Assembly: GCA_037576215.1 (NCBI GenBank)
Contig: JBANDB010000006.1
Location: 2,790,001 to 2,854,000, forward strand
Length of the DNA stretch: 64,000 nt
Reading direction: 5' to 3'
From: Armillaria gallica
Taxonomy: Eukaryota; Basidiomycota; Agaricomycetes; Agaricales; Physalacriaceae
How positions within the stretch are numbered: the stretch's first letter is position 1; each line of letters starts with the position of its first letter. The notes beneath the pieces were generated by a model, which did not search any database, had not been told where the DNA came from, and was given only the letters and a program-made list of their open reading frames with translations. This document shows positions 55,124-64,000 of this stretch, one piece after another. The position numbers were made by a program, and so were the translations under genes.

Positions 55124-57283
55124 ATGGATCCCAATTTCCCTACTGAAGATGTATGTCTCTCCGGTGAATATTACATCGCCATGTTCCCTAATCACGTCCT
55201 CAGATCGCACCGATTGCGATTCTTATGGACGAATTACGCTCAGAAGATGTGCAGCTGCGTCTAAATGCTATCCACAGCATTCCGACAATTGCACTGGCAT
55301 TAGGCCCTGATCGTGCGCGAGAGGAACTCGTTCCATTCCTTCAAGATTCGGTCGATGATGAAGACGAAGTTCTACTTGCCCTTGCAGAGGAGCTGGGAAC
55401 CTTTGAAGACTATATCGGGGGCAAGGAGTATGCTCATGTGCTGTTGGGGGCGCTGGAGAATCTATCTGCTGTCGAGGAAACTTTGGTTCGGGACAAGGTG
55501 AGTTGCATACTCGTCCTCAACTGATTTTCGAAATATTGATAGTTCTTCTACCAATGCTTAGGCGGCAGAATCAATCACCAAGATTGCAACTGTCCTTTCG
55601 CCGTCCCAGTTGGAAGAATACTACATCCCCCTTCTGAAACGTCTATCGCATGGCGAGTGGTTCACCTCCCGAACGTCCTCTGCTGCCTTGTATTCCGCTG
55701 TTTACGCCAATGTTTCTCCTGCGATCCAAGAGGAGTTGCGGAAAGGGTTTGCTGCTCTAGGCTCAGACGACACGCCTATGGTTCGTCGAGCAGCAGCAAA
55801 ATGGCTAGGAGTAAGTGATGGCTAGCTACATACGCACACACAGACTGAACGATTCTGATGCTCCTGCTGTAGCCGCTTTTGAAGCATTTCTCTACGCCGC
55901 ATATTCTCACCGATGGACTACCGATATACCGCAGGCTTCAGTCTGATGACCAGGACTCCGTTAGATTGTTGACCGTTGAAGATCTCATCGTTATCGCTCA
56001 GAGAATGTCCCCGGCCGAAGTCAAGGAACAGCTTTTAAAGCAGATTAGGCATAGCATAGGAGACAAAAGCTGGAGGGTTCGGTACATGGCAGCTAATCAT
56101 TTCAACGAGGTATGTGCCACTGTGTCGGGATTTTTTTCTATTACTCATCTGAACTGGCAGCTTGCGGAAGCCGTTGGTGTTGAGATCGTTAGAGAGGAAT
56201 TAATTGGACAGTTTGTACAGCTGCTCAAGGATAACGAAGCAGAAGTCCGAACGGCGGCCGCTGGTCAAATACCAGGTACGTTACCCTTATTTGAACTTCT
56301 AAGAAGCTTATTTCTCAACACGTTGGGCAGGTTTCTCAAAGCTCCTCGACAAAGAAGTCATTCTGGCTCGTATCGTGCCATGCGTCCGTGACATGTCTCA
56401 AGACTCTTCGCAGCATGTCCGCGCCGCTCTTGCCAACCAAATCAGCGGACTAGCACCATTGCTGGGACGCGAAACCACGATCGAACACCTGCTTCCTCTT
56501 TTCCTCCAATTGCTAAAAGACGACTTCCCTGACGTGAGATTGAATGTCATAAGCAAATTAGAAACCGTCAACACCGGCAAGTTCATTTTTGCTTACCATT
56601 CAGATTACTCGTTGACAGGCGATTCTAGTTATCGGCATTGAGCTTCTCTCCGAAAACCTTCTCCCTGCCATCGTGGAGCTAGCTGAAGACAAATCGTGGC
56701 GAGTACGTCAGGCCATCATTGAATACATTCCCCTGCTCGCAAAGCAATTGGGGAAGCCTTTCTTTGACGAACAACTGGGAAATCTTTGCATGTCTTGGCT
56801 TGGAGACACCGTCTTCAGCATACGAGAGTCCGCCACCGTAAACCTGAAGAAATTGATTGAGGTCTTCGGTTTGGATTGGGCGAAGGTTGCCATCGTTCCA
56901 AGAGTGATGGGCATGGGGCAACACCCCAACTATCTGTTTAGAATGACAACAGTTCAGGCAATTACCGTACGTTCATGCCATCATAGTCTACCGACGCCTA
57001 GCTTATGCCCTGTTAGATCATCGCGCCCTCTCTAAGTCTGGAAATTGTCCAGGCCGAGATAATCGACCCCCTCCTACAGCTTGCCACAGATGCCATACCG
57101 AATATTCGCTTCAATGTCGCGAAGGCGCTGGAAGTTTTGGCCGCAACATACAACGGTACTCCTGAAGGCCGCTTACTGGTTCAGAGAATACTGCCTGCTT
57201 TAGAACAATTGAAAAATGATCAAGACGCGGATGTGCGGTATTTTGCCACGCGGGCTTATCAAAAGACCGGAGGCGTGTCTTGA
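55124..57283 (+). CDS. TPD3: Protein phosphatase 2A scaffold subunit A (PR65)
   Basis: HEAT-repeat scaffold that binds the PP2A catalytic and B subunits. Eight exons (55124-55150, 55204-55497, 55562-55810, 55873-56109, 56161-56275, 56331-56576, 56629-56966, 57017-57283) give 590 aa, matching the 589 aa of human PR65. Starts MDPNFPTED, then [23 protein letters not shown] repeats are typical: [112 protein letters not shown] and [14 protein letters not shown]. The sixth intron (56577-56628) appears to be GC-AG. No frame breaks. Confidence 0.96.
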
Positions 57284-57890
57284 GGTCTGTTCGCTGTTGG
57301 TCCTATTGCGAGGCACTTGTTGATTCATCCATAGCGGTCGTCAATACAAAGAATAAGAGGACTTCTTTCTACCTGTCTTAGCACGGCTATACCAATATCA
57401 AGTTTCCTAAATGATGAAAGTGAATGTTTGAAGTGTTCCAAGGTGTCCTTCTACTACATTTGTCCCGTCATACCCTTGTTTTTTAGGTGGAACAGGCACA
57501 ATTGTTGCCCGCGTGGACGTTGCTCCAGACATGCTGACCCTGCCGGTGCCGGTGCCAAGCCAAGCCTTCAGGATCTGTTGGGACCATCGCTAGCGGTGTC
57601 TCTGACCCACGCTCTCTTCTCGAAGCATATTGATACTGAAACAATGATTTAGTGATGAACTGTAATCTGAGGATGGTCACACGGATTATTTGTATGACAA
57701 AGAGCTCAAGAGAGATCCAGGAGACGGGAAAAGGCGACAGATTCCCGTGATGGCCATAGAATCCCGATGGTACTTAAGGCCTAAGGGATGCTTCTTCGTG
57801 TTCTCATTCTTTTTCTTCTTTTCCCCTTCCATCTTTAAAACGCCAGACCCAGATAACACCTCCCGCTCTTTACTGACGCCCTTTACCAGC
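57284..57890. other. Intergenic region, PP2A scaffold 3' side and priA-like promoter
   Basis: Open frames here lack coding character. The 100 bases before the next start are rich in T and C (TTCTTTTTCTTCTTTTCCCC near 57805-57827), a common basidiomycete leader feature. Nothing else recognised. Confidence 0.45.
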
Positions 57891-58642
57891 ATGCAATTCA
57901 TTCTCCAAATTGCTTTGATTGCAATCGCGCTACCCCTCGTCGCCTCTCATAATGGTGGGGGTAGCAGCAGTTGCTCCAAGAACGAATTCTGGTATGTAAT
58001 TTGGTATGTTCATCTCTTGGATGCACGTTTATTCGGTCTCCCAGGTACGACGACACAAGCTGCTGTCTTCCTACAGGCGGGCCTCCTTCTAAGCCGAGCC
58101 CTCCGCCAGGCCATGATTGTCCTTCGTCGACACATTACTGGAGTAAGGACAATGGGTGCTGTGTTCCCTCACACCCACCCACCCAGAACCAGCCGCCTCC
58201 TCAGTGTCCGTCAGGTTGGGACTGGTATCAGGGATCGCACGTTTGCTTGCCTCACCCCACCCCTACCAACCCGCCCTCATCTCATCCATCCGGCCATCAC
58301 GGCGGTTACCGTAAACGCGATATCCACAAGTCTCGTTCAGTCTCCCTCTGTCCGTTCGGTTTGGATGCTTGTCCCATTGCTGGGTTGACTGGCAGTGGTG
58401 ATTATGAGTGCGTCGATACGTCCAGTGACCTTGAGGCATGCGGTGGATGTCCCACTCTTGGAGAAGGTGAAGATTGCACTGCGATTTCCGGGGCTTGGAA
58501 CGTTGCTTGCGAAAACAGGCAATGCCGAGGTGATGATCATTTCCTGGATCTGGTATATGCATCTGATGAAAATTTTACAGTCTATACATGCGTCCCTGGT
58601 TACACTCGCTCTTCCGATGGGAAGTCGTGCGTTGCCTTATAA
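57891..58642 (+). CDS. priA-like secreted cysteine-rich protein
   Basis: Two exons (57891-57991, 58045-58642) give 232 aa. A signal peptide is clear: MQFILQIALIAIALPLVASH. A low-complexity part rich in Pro, Ser, His and Cys follows, with repeats of the type GCCVPSHPP and CCLPTGGPP. The C-terminal block KRDIHKSRSVSLCPFGLDAC, then GSGDYECVDTSSDLEACGGC, GEGEDCTAISGAWNVAC and a YTCVPGYTRSSDGKSCVAL ending matches the priA protein of Lentinula edodes and its relatives, which were described as expressed in primordia. Eight or more conserved Cys suggest disulfides and an extracellular role, but function is unproven. Same strand and about 0.6 kb after TPD3. Confidence 0.85.
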
Positions 58643-59071
58643 AATCTTATACACGTCTTCGAACATTTGAGGAACCATCCAATCTTTTGATCATTACCTT
58701 CATTTATAACATATCTGGACCTTGTCTCGCTCTAGATAGATTCAATATCCCTCTCGGGATTTTTTTCTGGTTCTATTATTACCGTTCCTGTTTCGGACTT
58801 GTGGTTATGCTGTCAAGATTATTAGTTTGACGATTATATTTATCCCCGTTCAAATATTCCAGTGCTTGAATTGTTAACGACCTCAGTGCAGCAAGGGGCG
58901 AACAAAGATCCCGCGGCAACTCGCGATGATTACTCCCACGACCACACCAATGTAACTTCAATGTAAGGCAAGCCATTTCTAACAAAATTTTACTAGTAAT
59001 ACAATATGCCATCGTCCTTCATTATATACATGCCGTCAATCGCAACGAGAAGAAAAATATGCATTTTTGTA
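58643..59071. other. Convergent intergenic region
   Basis: Between stop codons of two converging genes; should hold both 3' untranslated regions. A/T-rich. No coding signal seen. Confidence 0.5.
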
Positions 59072-59955
59072 TTACTTGTTGTCCGACCAACTGAAATCTA
59101 TCGTCATATCTACACCGTACCTCCGTAAGTCATACTGTTGACGGAATAGCGAATGTTTAGCCTCTGCGCCAGGCGTCGCGTAATCATTCGTAAATGTGTC
59201 CGCTACTGCTGGGGTAGGATCGCTCGACACCGAGGAGCTGCGAGTAATCATGGACCATATCGATTCCATGATGTTACGTGATGTATCCGACGGCGAAAAG
59301 TCTTCATTCATTTGAGCGATGTTGTTGGTCGCATTGGCGGACTCTGCCTTCCATTGACGCTCTAGGTCATCCTTGAGTCGATTAACGGTATTGTGCTCCC
59401 ATCGGGACATATTAAAGGGCTCAAAAAAGGCCCCGGAGGATAGATCGCACCAACAGCGATCCACTGCACGTATTGTGGTGGGCATTTGGGCACGATGTGG
59501 TAGAGACGAGAGCGAGGCAGTAAGCGCGTGGCTGTAAGTAGTGATATTTTCTGCCCACGGGTTTGTCAGAGGTGTGTCGAGCGAAAAGGGTTGCCAGTAA
59601 CATGAGGAAATGAATAGACTCGTGATGAGAATAATGCAGTAAAAACTAGACAAGAGTCAGCGGCTGTTCGACAGCACGGGGAACGCCTGACCATGGTTTT
59701 GCGTGCATCATCAATGACAACAGGAAAAGAAGGAGGAAGTATGGGGGAGCCGTCGGCAGTGGCAGCAGTAGCAGAGGCAAGAACCATCGAGTGCACCTAG
59801 GAAAACTGATCTTCAGCACTGAATACGGAATAAAAAAGCGAAAAAAATAATGGCTACCACATGATGGCGGCGAAGATGAAGGCAGTAGGCGCTATGCTGT
59901 GTCGATGTTGTCGGCTGTTTGCTGCAAGGTTCTCGATCCTTCCAAGTTGTTGCAT
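59072..59955 (-). CDS. Hypothetical fungal membrane protein
   Basis: Not assigned to a function. Three exons (59955-59858, 59796-59692, 59645-59072) close in phase to 258 aa. The N-terminus MQQLGRIENLAANSRQHRHS is followed by three or so hydrophobic segments: IAPTAFIFAAIMW, LPLLLLPLPTAPPYFLLLFL and CIILITSLFISSCYW. The soluble C-terminal part has a recognisable look for fungal hypothetical proteins: RCWCDLSSGAFFEPFNMSRW, then a helical stretch (RLKDDLERQWKAESA) and the closing YDLRRYGVDMTIDFSWS. It may sit in an organelle membrane with the tail outside. Only 44 bp separate its start from that of the p23 gene. Confidence 0.72.
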
Positions 59956-59999
59956 TTCCCCAGCTTCCATCTTCTCCCTCTATTATCATCACCCACGCG
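59956..59999. promoter_or_regulatory. 44-bp divergent promoter gap
   Basis: The two start codons of the membrane-protein gene and the p23 gene face away from each other across only 44 bp, so leaders must be very short or overlap. A pyrimidine-rich tract fills it on the plus strand. Confidence 0.4.
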
Positions 60000-60887
60000 A
60001 TGACTACTCATCCTGAAGTACTATGGGCGCAGCGAAGCTCGACCACTGACGACGAAAAGGCATGCTCTCTCGTCGACCGCGATCTCTTCTCTGGCTGACG
60101 CGTCGCCTTTTTTTTCGGCGCTTGTTTAGAACATCATCTATCTCACCGTCAATGTTCCAGACATCCAGTCTTCGACCCTGGAATGCAATCTGACACCTAC
60201 CAGCCTATCATTCAAGACAAAAGCCGGAAAGTTCGTTGTGTCTTATACTCCATCTTTACTACATTACTGATGCTGTGGTCAGCCCAGAAAAGGGTATCCC
60301 TGAGAAGTCATACGTCTTCGACCTCCACTTTTTCGAGGAAATTGACCCTGAGGTATGTTTTTTGTCCACCCCAAATCGGTTTGCTTACCCATGATGAAAT
60401 GCAGAAATCTTTGAGGCGTCTGAATACTCGTTCTCTCTTTCTCACACTTCGAAAGAAGGAAAAGAAGGAGGAATTCTGGCCTCGTCTTACCAAAGAGAAA
60501 GTCAGGAATGCCTTCTTGAAGACGGACTTCAGTAAATGGGTCGACGAAGATGAGCAAGACGGTGCCGCGGTCGAAGCTGAAGATGACATGGAGGCCATGG
60601 GTGGTATGGGAGGTGGCATGCCAGGGATGGGTGGTATGCCAGGAATGGGAGGTATGCCAGGGATGGGAGGCATGCCAGGAATGGGAGGAATGGGTGATAT
60701 GGATCTTGAAAAGGTATATTCGTTACTTGCTGCTCCGAACATCAACTGATGGACTTGTCTTCAGCTAATGGCTCAGATGGGTGGTGGAGCAGGCGCTGGT
60801 CCCTCTGGAGCTGCAGATGACGGTTCTGACGATGGTTCTGATGACGACGGTCCTCCCCCTCTTGAGGATGCTGAGACGGCCAAGTAA
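60000..60887 (+). CDS. SBA1: p23/Sba1 Hsp90 co-chaperone
   Basis: Binds ATP-bound Hsp90 and slows its ATPase. Five exons (60000-60059, 60130-60230, 60283-60352, 60405-60713, 60765-60887) give 220 aa. CS domain text: HPEVLWAQRSSTTDDEKNII, LTVNVPDIQSSTLECNLTPT, SYVFDLHFFEEIDPE, and the signature LRKKEKKEEFWPRLTKEK with FLKTDFSKWVDEDEQ. The tail carries Gly/Met repeats (GGMPGM) and an acidic end. The first intron seems to be GC-AG (donor at 60060); a GT donor 15 nt downstream (60075) would add four residues, ACSL, and is less likely by comparison with the family. The start is 44 bp from a divergent gene. Confidence 0.92.
60618..60692 (+). repeat. Coding tandem repeat, about 18 bp per unit, Gly-Met-Pro-rich
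   Basis: Four near-identical copies of an 18-bp unit such as ATGCCAGGAATGGGAGGT encode MPGMGG repeats in the p23 tail. Third-position differences (GGA/GGG, GGT/GGC) show the copies are not freshly made. Similar Gly/Met tails occur in plant and yeast p23 proteins; copy number may vary between strains. Confidence 0.8.
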
Positions 60888-61204
60888 GCCTGTAGAAGAA
60901 AATATTCATTACTGGGTCTGCTCTGATCTAGCACGATGATCCTGTTTCCTTGCGCGTATGCACGACCGCTGGCATTCAAGTTGTAGCTTTTAGAATTCCG
61001 TAGCAGTAGTATTTGGACCCGAATCTCAAAACTGTTTTGTTCGCTCTACCTGTCCTAGAAGGCGTCTGAAGATCATATTTAAGCGTTGCTTCACCAGTAG
61101 AACTGACCCCTATAATTTTACCGTGGCTTTGTTTGTCAAGAGCTTGGTAGCAAACCCATCACTTCTTCACTTGCTACTCTCGTCTCTACTCGTTCTATTC
61201 AGTC
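60888..61204. other. Intergenic region upstream of SF3a subunit 2 gene
   Basis: No coding signal. The CTCTCGTCTCTACTCGTTCT pyrimidine-rich run near 61177-61196 directly precedes the start codon, consistent with a leader. Confidence 0.4.
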
Positions 61205-62074
61205 ATGGGTACGTGTCACTTGCTATTTGTCTCGTTTTATGCTCAAAGGACGTTTTAGATTACCAGGTACGTCAACACTGATGAATACTCGTACCACGTT
61301 CCGACCATTGCATCGCAGAACCGTGTTGGATCGAAATTCGGTGGTGGTGGTGTTGCCGGAGCTTCAGAGACAAATGTTGACCGGCGCGAACGTCTCAGGA
61401 AGCTCGCCTTGGAGACCATAGATCTTGCAAAGGTGTGTATTGGCCTTGGCTTGTTGCACTGTGGCTTATTCCTTTTGCAGGATCCATATATTCTTCGCAA
61501 CCATCTTGGCTCTCTCGAATGTCGTCTATGTCTGACCCTTCACACAAATGAAGGCTCTTATCTTGCTCACACCCAAGGGAAGAAACATCAAACCAATCTT
61601 GCCCGCCGCGCTGCTCGTGATGCAAAAGACACGCAGCTGATGATTGCTCCCACCCAAAGCAACATTCAACGAAAAGTTTTCCTAAAGATTGGCCGACCGG
61701 GATATCGTGTTACAAAAGTGCGGGATATGGACACTGGGAAGGAAGGTATGATGGTCCAAGTTCATCTTCCCCAGATCAAAGCAGGGGTGATCCCTCGAAG
61801 ACGGTTCATGAGTGCCTGGGAGCAAAAGAGGGAACCACCGAACAAAGCATACCAATATCTCATCGTATGTCCATTTCTTATATTTTTAGTAGTCGACTGC
61901 TGGATACTCATCCGCTTTAAGGTTGCGGCCGAGCCATATGAAACTATCGCATTCCGTATACCGGCCCGCGAGATTGAAGATGAGGCCGACGATGCTGGAT
62001 ACTGGAATTGGTCCCATTGGGATCCAGATACCAAACAATACAGCTTCCAATTCATGTTCCGTTTGGCCTTTTAA
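61205..62074 (+). CDS. PRP11: Splicing factor 3a subunit 2 (SF3a66/Prp11)
   Basis: Subunit of the U2 snRNP SF3a complex, needed for branch-site recognition. Five exons: 61205-61208, 61259-61266, 61319-61432, 61481-61864, 61922-62074, giving 220 aa. Exon 1 has only four coding bases (ATGG) and exon 2 only eight, together encoding MDYQ. The family text follows: NRVGSKFGGGGVAGASETN, DRRERLRKLALETIDLAKDP, the zinc finger with CRLCLTLHTNEGSYLAHTQG and KKHQTNLARRAA, KIGRPGYRVTKVRD, FMSAWEQKREPPNKAYQYL and AAEPYETIAFRIPAREI. The Pro-rich tail of animal SF3A2 is absent, as in fungi. Frame closes at every junction. Confidence 0.95.
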
Positions 62075-63414
62075 ACAAAACTTGTTGAATTACATACGGT
62101 ATCGCATCCTCTATTGTACAACAGTTACCGAGCCTCATTGTTTCGATTAATCTGCAGCGTCGTCATGTTGTCACTCCTTGACTGCGGCGTGAGTGGCCAC
62201 AAACTTTGGTGACAATGATCTTTCACTTCTGTCCTCTATATCACTGTCTGTCAAGCACTTCGATGCCTATGAGGTTTTCGGGCAGCAATTCTTCCTTCGA
62301 AACTAGGCCCGATTCGAACATAGCATCCAATCATTCTGAAGCATACGGAAGGTCTGGGTGACGCCAGGTATTTCGCACCAACTCTTGGCTTGTCAAAGAA
62401 TATGGGTAGAACCCGAAATGTGTCAGGCGGCATCGAACAGAAAGTCGCGTAATGTCAGTACGCAAATATACAGAAATCCGCGTGCGTTGGTTTGGTTCCT
62501 GTGATGAAGTTCCTTAGCTCTCTGCGTTCGTGCCGCTCTCGTAGAAGCAGGTCGAAAACTCCGAGTCAGCAGAATAACAGTCAGTCTCTGCCTTCCGGAA
62601 ATCAGAACTCCCTACTGTTTCCTTTCCCGGATATACTGTGTCTTTCTCCAAGCCATATCCGAGTTTTGGGCCACTAGCTCGTCCAGTTTTGCCTGACATA
62701 CTTTGCTAGGAAATGCTGCTTGCTTTTCCCGTCCGCAATATCACTGTCTTCGTACAGTATGGAGAACACAGGGCCTGATCTCATGAGCCATGCGTTTATC
62801 AACCTTTTTCAGCCCTAAACTCACCATACACTGTGTTGTGAAGAGGGTAATAAACTCACTGTTCGATAAAACATGCGGGAGCGCGTCCAGCAAGGGTGTC
62901 ATATACACAAGCTGGGTGTCAATGATATTTGCAGTGATATCCTCCGGCGCAGACAATAACACATTGGTAGTGTGTCCTTGGGCAGACTGAACCGCCTGGG
63001 TAAATCTTTTCTCGATTCTGACAGAGCAACAAACTCTGTTCTGAAGCATATATCGAAGAACCGAAGGGGAAGTAAGGTTTTATGAACATGCATTGCGAAC
63101 GGTATAGGACGCTTAGGAAACAGATGCACTCATCTATTGCTATGGTGTCGTCCAGACTGGGAAAACCTGCGCTCGGTAACGAGTCTGATTGTTCTGTTGA
63201 TCGCAGAAACTTGGAGGTGACCTGGTTTTTGGATCGGACCGCTTTTCGGGATGATGGCCGTTCATATAACGGGACTCATGACTGTTTTCTGACTTTCTAG
63301 CGAGAATTCAACTTCCGCGCAGAATAAGATAACGAAACGGTGTGCCTTCTTTATAGCTGTTCGCATCTCTCGAGTTCCCCGTCGTCAGAAGCGCGCAGAG
63401 ACCCACGCGGTGCA
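62075..63414. other. Intergenic region without a convincing gene
   Basis: About 1.3 kb. A minus-strand frame of 102 codons (62741-63049) has fair codon look but matches nothing I know and has no clear partner exons. Other open frames are short and overlapping. It should include the promoter of the MFS gene. I see no repeats, tRNA or transposon ends. Confidence 0.4.
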
Positions 63415-64000
63415 ATGATTTCCATCAGCTCGCAGGAAAAGGACAAGAAAGACATCTCGACTGTTCAAGTTCAAAATTACGAGGAAGAATATGAGGAATT
63501 CAAGGTGCGCCGTTTGGAGATGACGTTACATTCGCCGTTGTCAACTGTGTTCTCTTCGTTTCCGGTGTAGGCCTTGAACGAGAAGTATCAAGGAGATGTA
63601 CTCAGAAAACTGCTAAGAAAAATTGACGTATGCTACCTGCCGTCAATCGGCTTGCTCAGAATCAGGCTAATATTTCATAACAGTGTCGTCTGGTGCCCGT
63701 GTTTGCTCTGTTGTATCTGATGTCCTTCCTCGACCGCGGAAGTATATTTTCCATGGCTATTTCCTTGGACAGAACTCAAACATACTCCTCAGATGTCGGA
63801 AATGCGAAAGTAGCCGGCCTGACGAAGACAATACCAATGACCGACAAGCAGTATAATACTGCTCTTACTTTGTTTTTCGTGTTCTATGTATGGCACCATC
63901 TTGGCAGTCGAAGTCTCTTAGTCGACTGACAGCATTGTGTAGATCGTGTTCGAGATACCTTCGCAGATGATGCTGAAGAAGTTTAGGCCCAAATGGTACA
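63415..64000 (+). CDS. MFS transporter, allantoate-permease (Dal5) type, N-terminal part
   Basis: Proton-coupled organic anion permease family, cut by the window end. Exons 63415-63504, 63571-63627, 63684-63741, 63793-63887 and 63943 onward. After a charged N-terminus (ISISSQEKDKKDISTV) comes the family's LRKIDCRLVPVFALLYLMSF, the FLDRGNVGNAKVAGL motif, PMTDKQYNTALTLFFVFY and IVFEIPSQMMLKKF. The DRGN-GNAK motif spans an intron, and each phase fits. The substrate (vitamin, allantoate or similar carboxylate) cannot be told from this part. No stop is reached, so it is partial. Confidence 0.88.

Noticed and set aside
60618..60692. Repeat considered as a microsatellite or mobile-element scar
   Set aside because: It stays in frame, encodes the Gly/Met tail typical of p23 proteins and differs at third positions, so it is a coding repeat.
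62741..63049. 102-codon minus-strand frame near the right end
   Set aside because: No recognised motif, no partner exons, and similar frames occur by chance at this length; kept only as a note.
1..64000. Search for tRNA, rRNA, CRISPR, transposon ends or a biosynthetic or defence gene cluster
   Set aside because: Nothing with the needed structure or gene content was seen; the genes present are ordinary eukaryotic housekeeping functions.

Overview
The window reads as nuclear DNA of a filamentous basidiomycete, most likely an Agaricomycete. Genes are dense on both strands and intergenic gaps are often under 500 bp. Nearly every gene is cut by short introns of about 45-70 nt with GT(A/G)NGT donors, CTNAC-like branch sites and YAG acceptors. 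There is a priA-type cysteine-rich secreted protein, a family known from mushrooms. No rRNA, tRNA, CRISPR array or intact transposon was recognised. Gene models below were spliced by hand and checked by reading-phase arithmetic and by remembered family motifs; no database search was possible.

Layout: 0.7-2.0 kb PRPP synthetase; 2.4-5.6 kb Ime2/MAK-type kinase; 6.2-6.9 kb (minus) complex I NDUFS6; 7.0-8.7 kb unknown protein; 9.2-12.4 kb Hsp104; 12.6-14.8 kb NIPA-type membrane protein; 15.2-19.7 kb DENN protein; 19.9-31.4 kb (minus) VPS13; 33.5-34.8 kb ELO fatty-acid elongase; 35.0-38.0 kb PH-C2-RasGAP; 38.1-41.5 kb (minus) AP-2 alpha; 41.7-42.7 kb epsilon-COP; 42.8-44.2 kb (minus) DPH7; 44.3-45.5 kb DysF/Spo73-like; 45.6-47.4 kb TMEM135-like; 47.5-51.5 kb (minus) DExH helicase; 51.5-52.3 kb (minus) HscB/Jac1; 52.4-53.5 kb (minus) glucose-6-phosphate 1-epimerase; 55.1-57.3 kb PP2A scaffold; 57.9-58.6 kb priA-like; 59.1-60.0 kb (minus) unknown membrane protein; 60.0-60.9 kb p23/Sba1; 61.2-62.1 kb SF3a subunit 2; 63.4 kb to the end, a truncated MFS permease.

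These are housekeeping genes with no operon-like logic. Loose themes are membrane and lipid traffic (VPS13, ELO, AP-2 alpha, epsilon-COP, DENN, DysF, TMEM135), chaperones (Hsp104, p23, HscB) and mitochondrial function (NDUFS6, HscB, the helicase). Several divergent pairs share very short promoters: 44 bp (60.0 kb), 65 bp (6.9 kb), 94 bp (44.2 kb) and 180 bp (41.5 kb).

The most notable signals are in gene architecture, not gene content. (1) A predicted one-nucleotide exon in the PRPP synthetase gene, plus microexons of 6, 8 and 15 nt in three other genes. (2) Five predicted GC-AG introns. (3) A series of single-base frame breaks between about 29 and 53 kb. Each needs one added base and most fall in short homopolymers, in genes whose proteins otherwise look intact. 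Local sequencing or assembly deletions are the simplest explanation. No convincing new multi-gene system was found.
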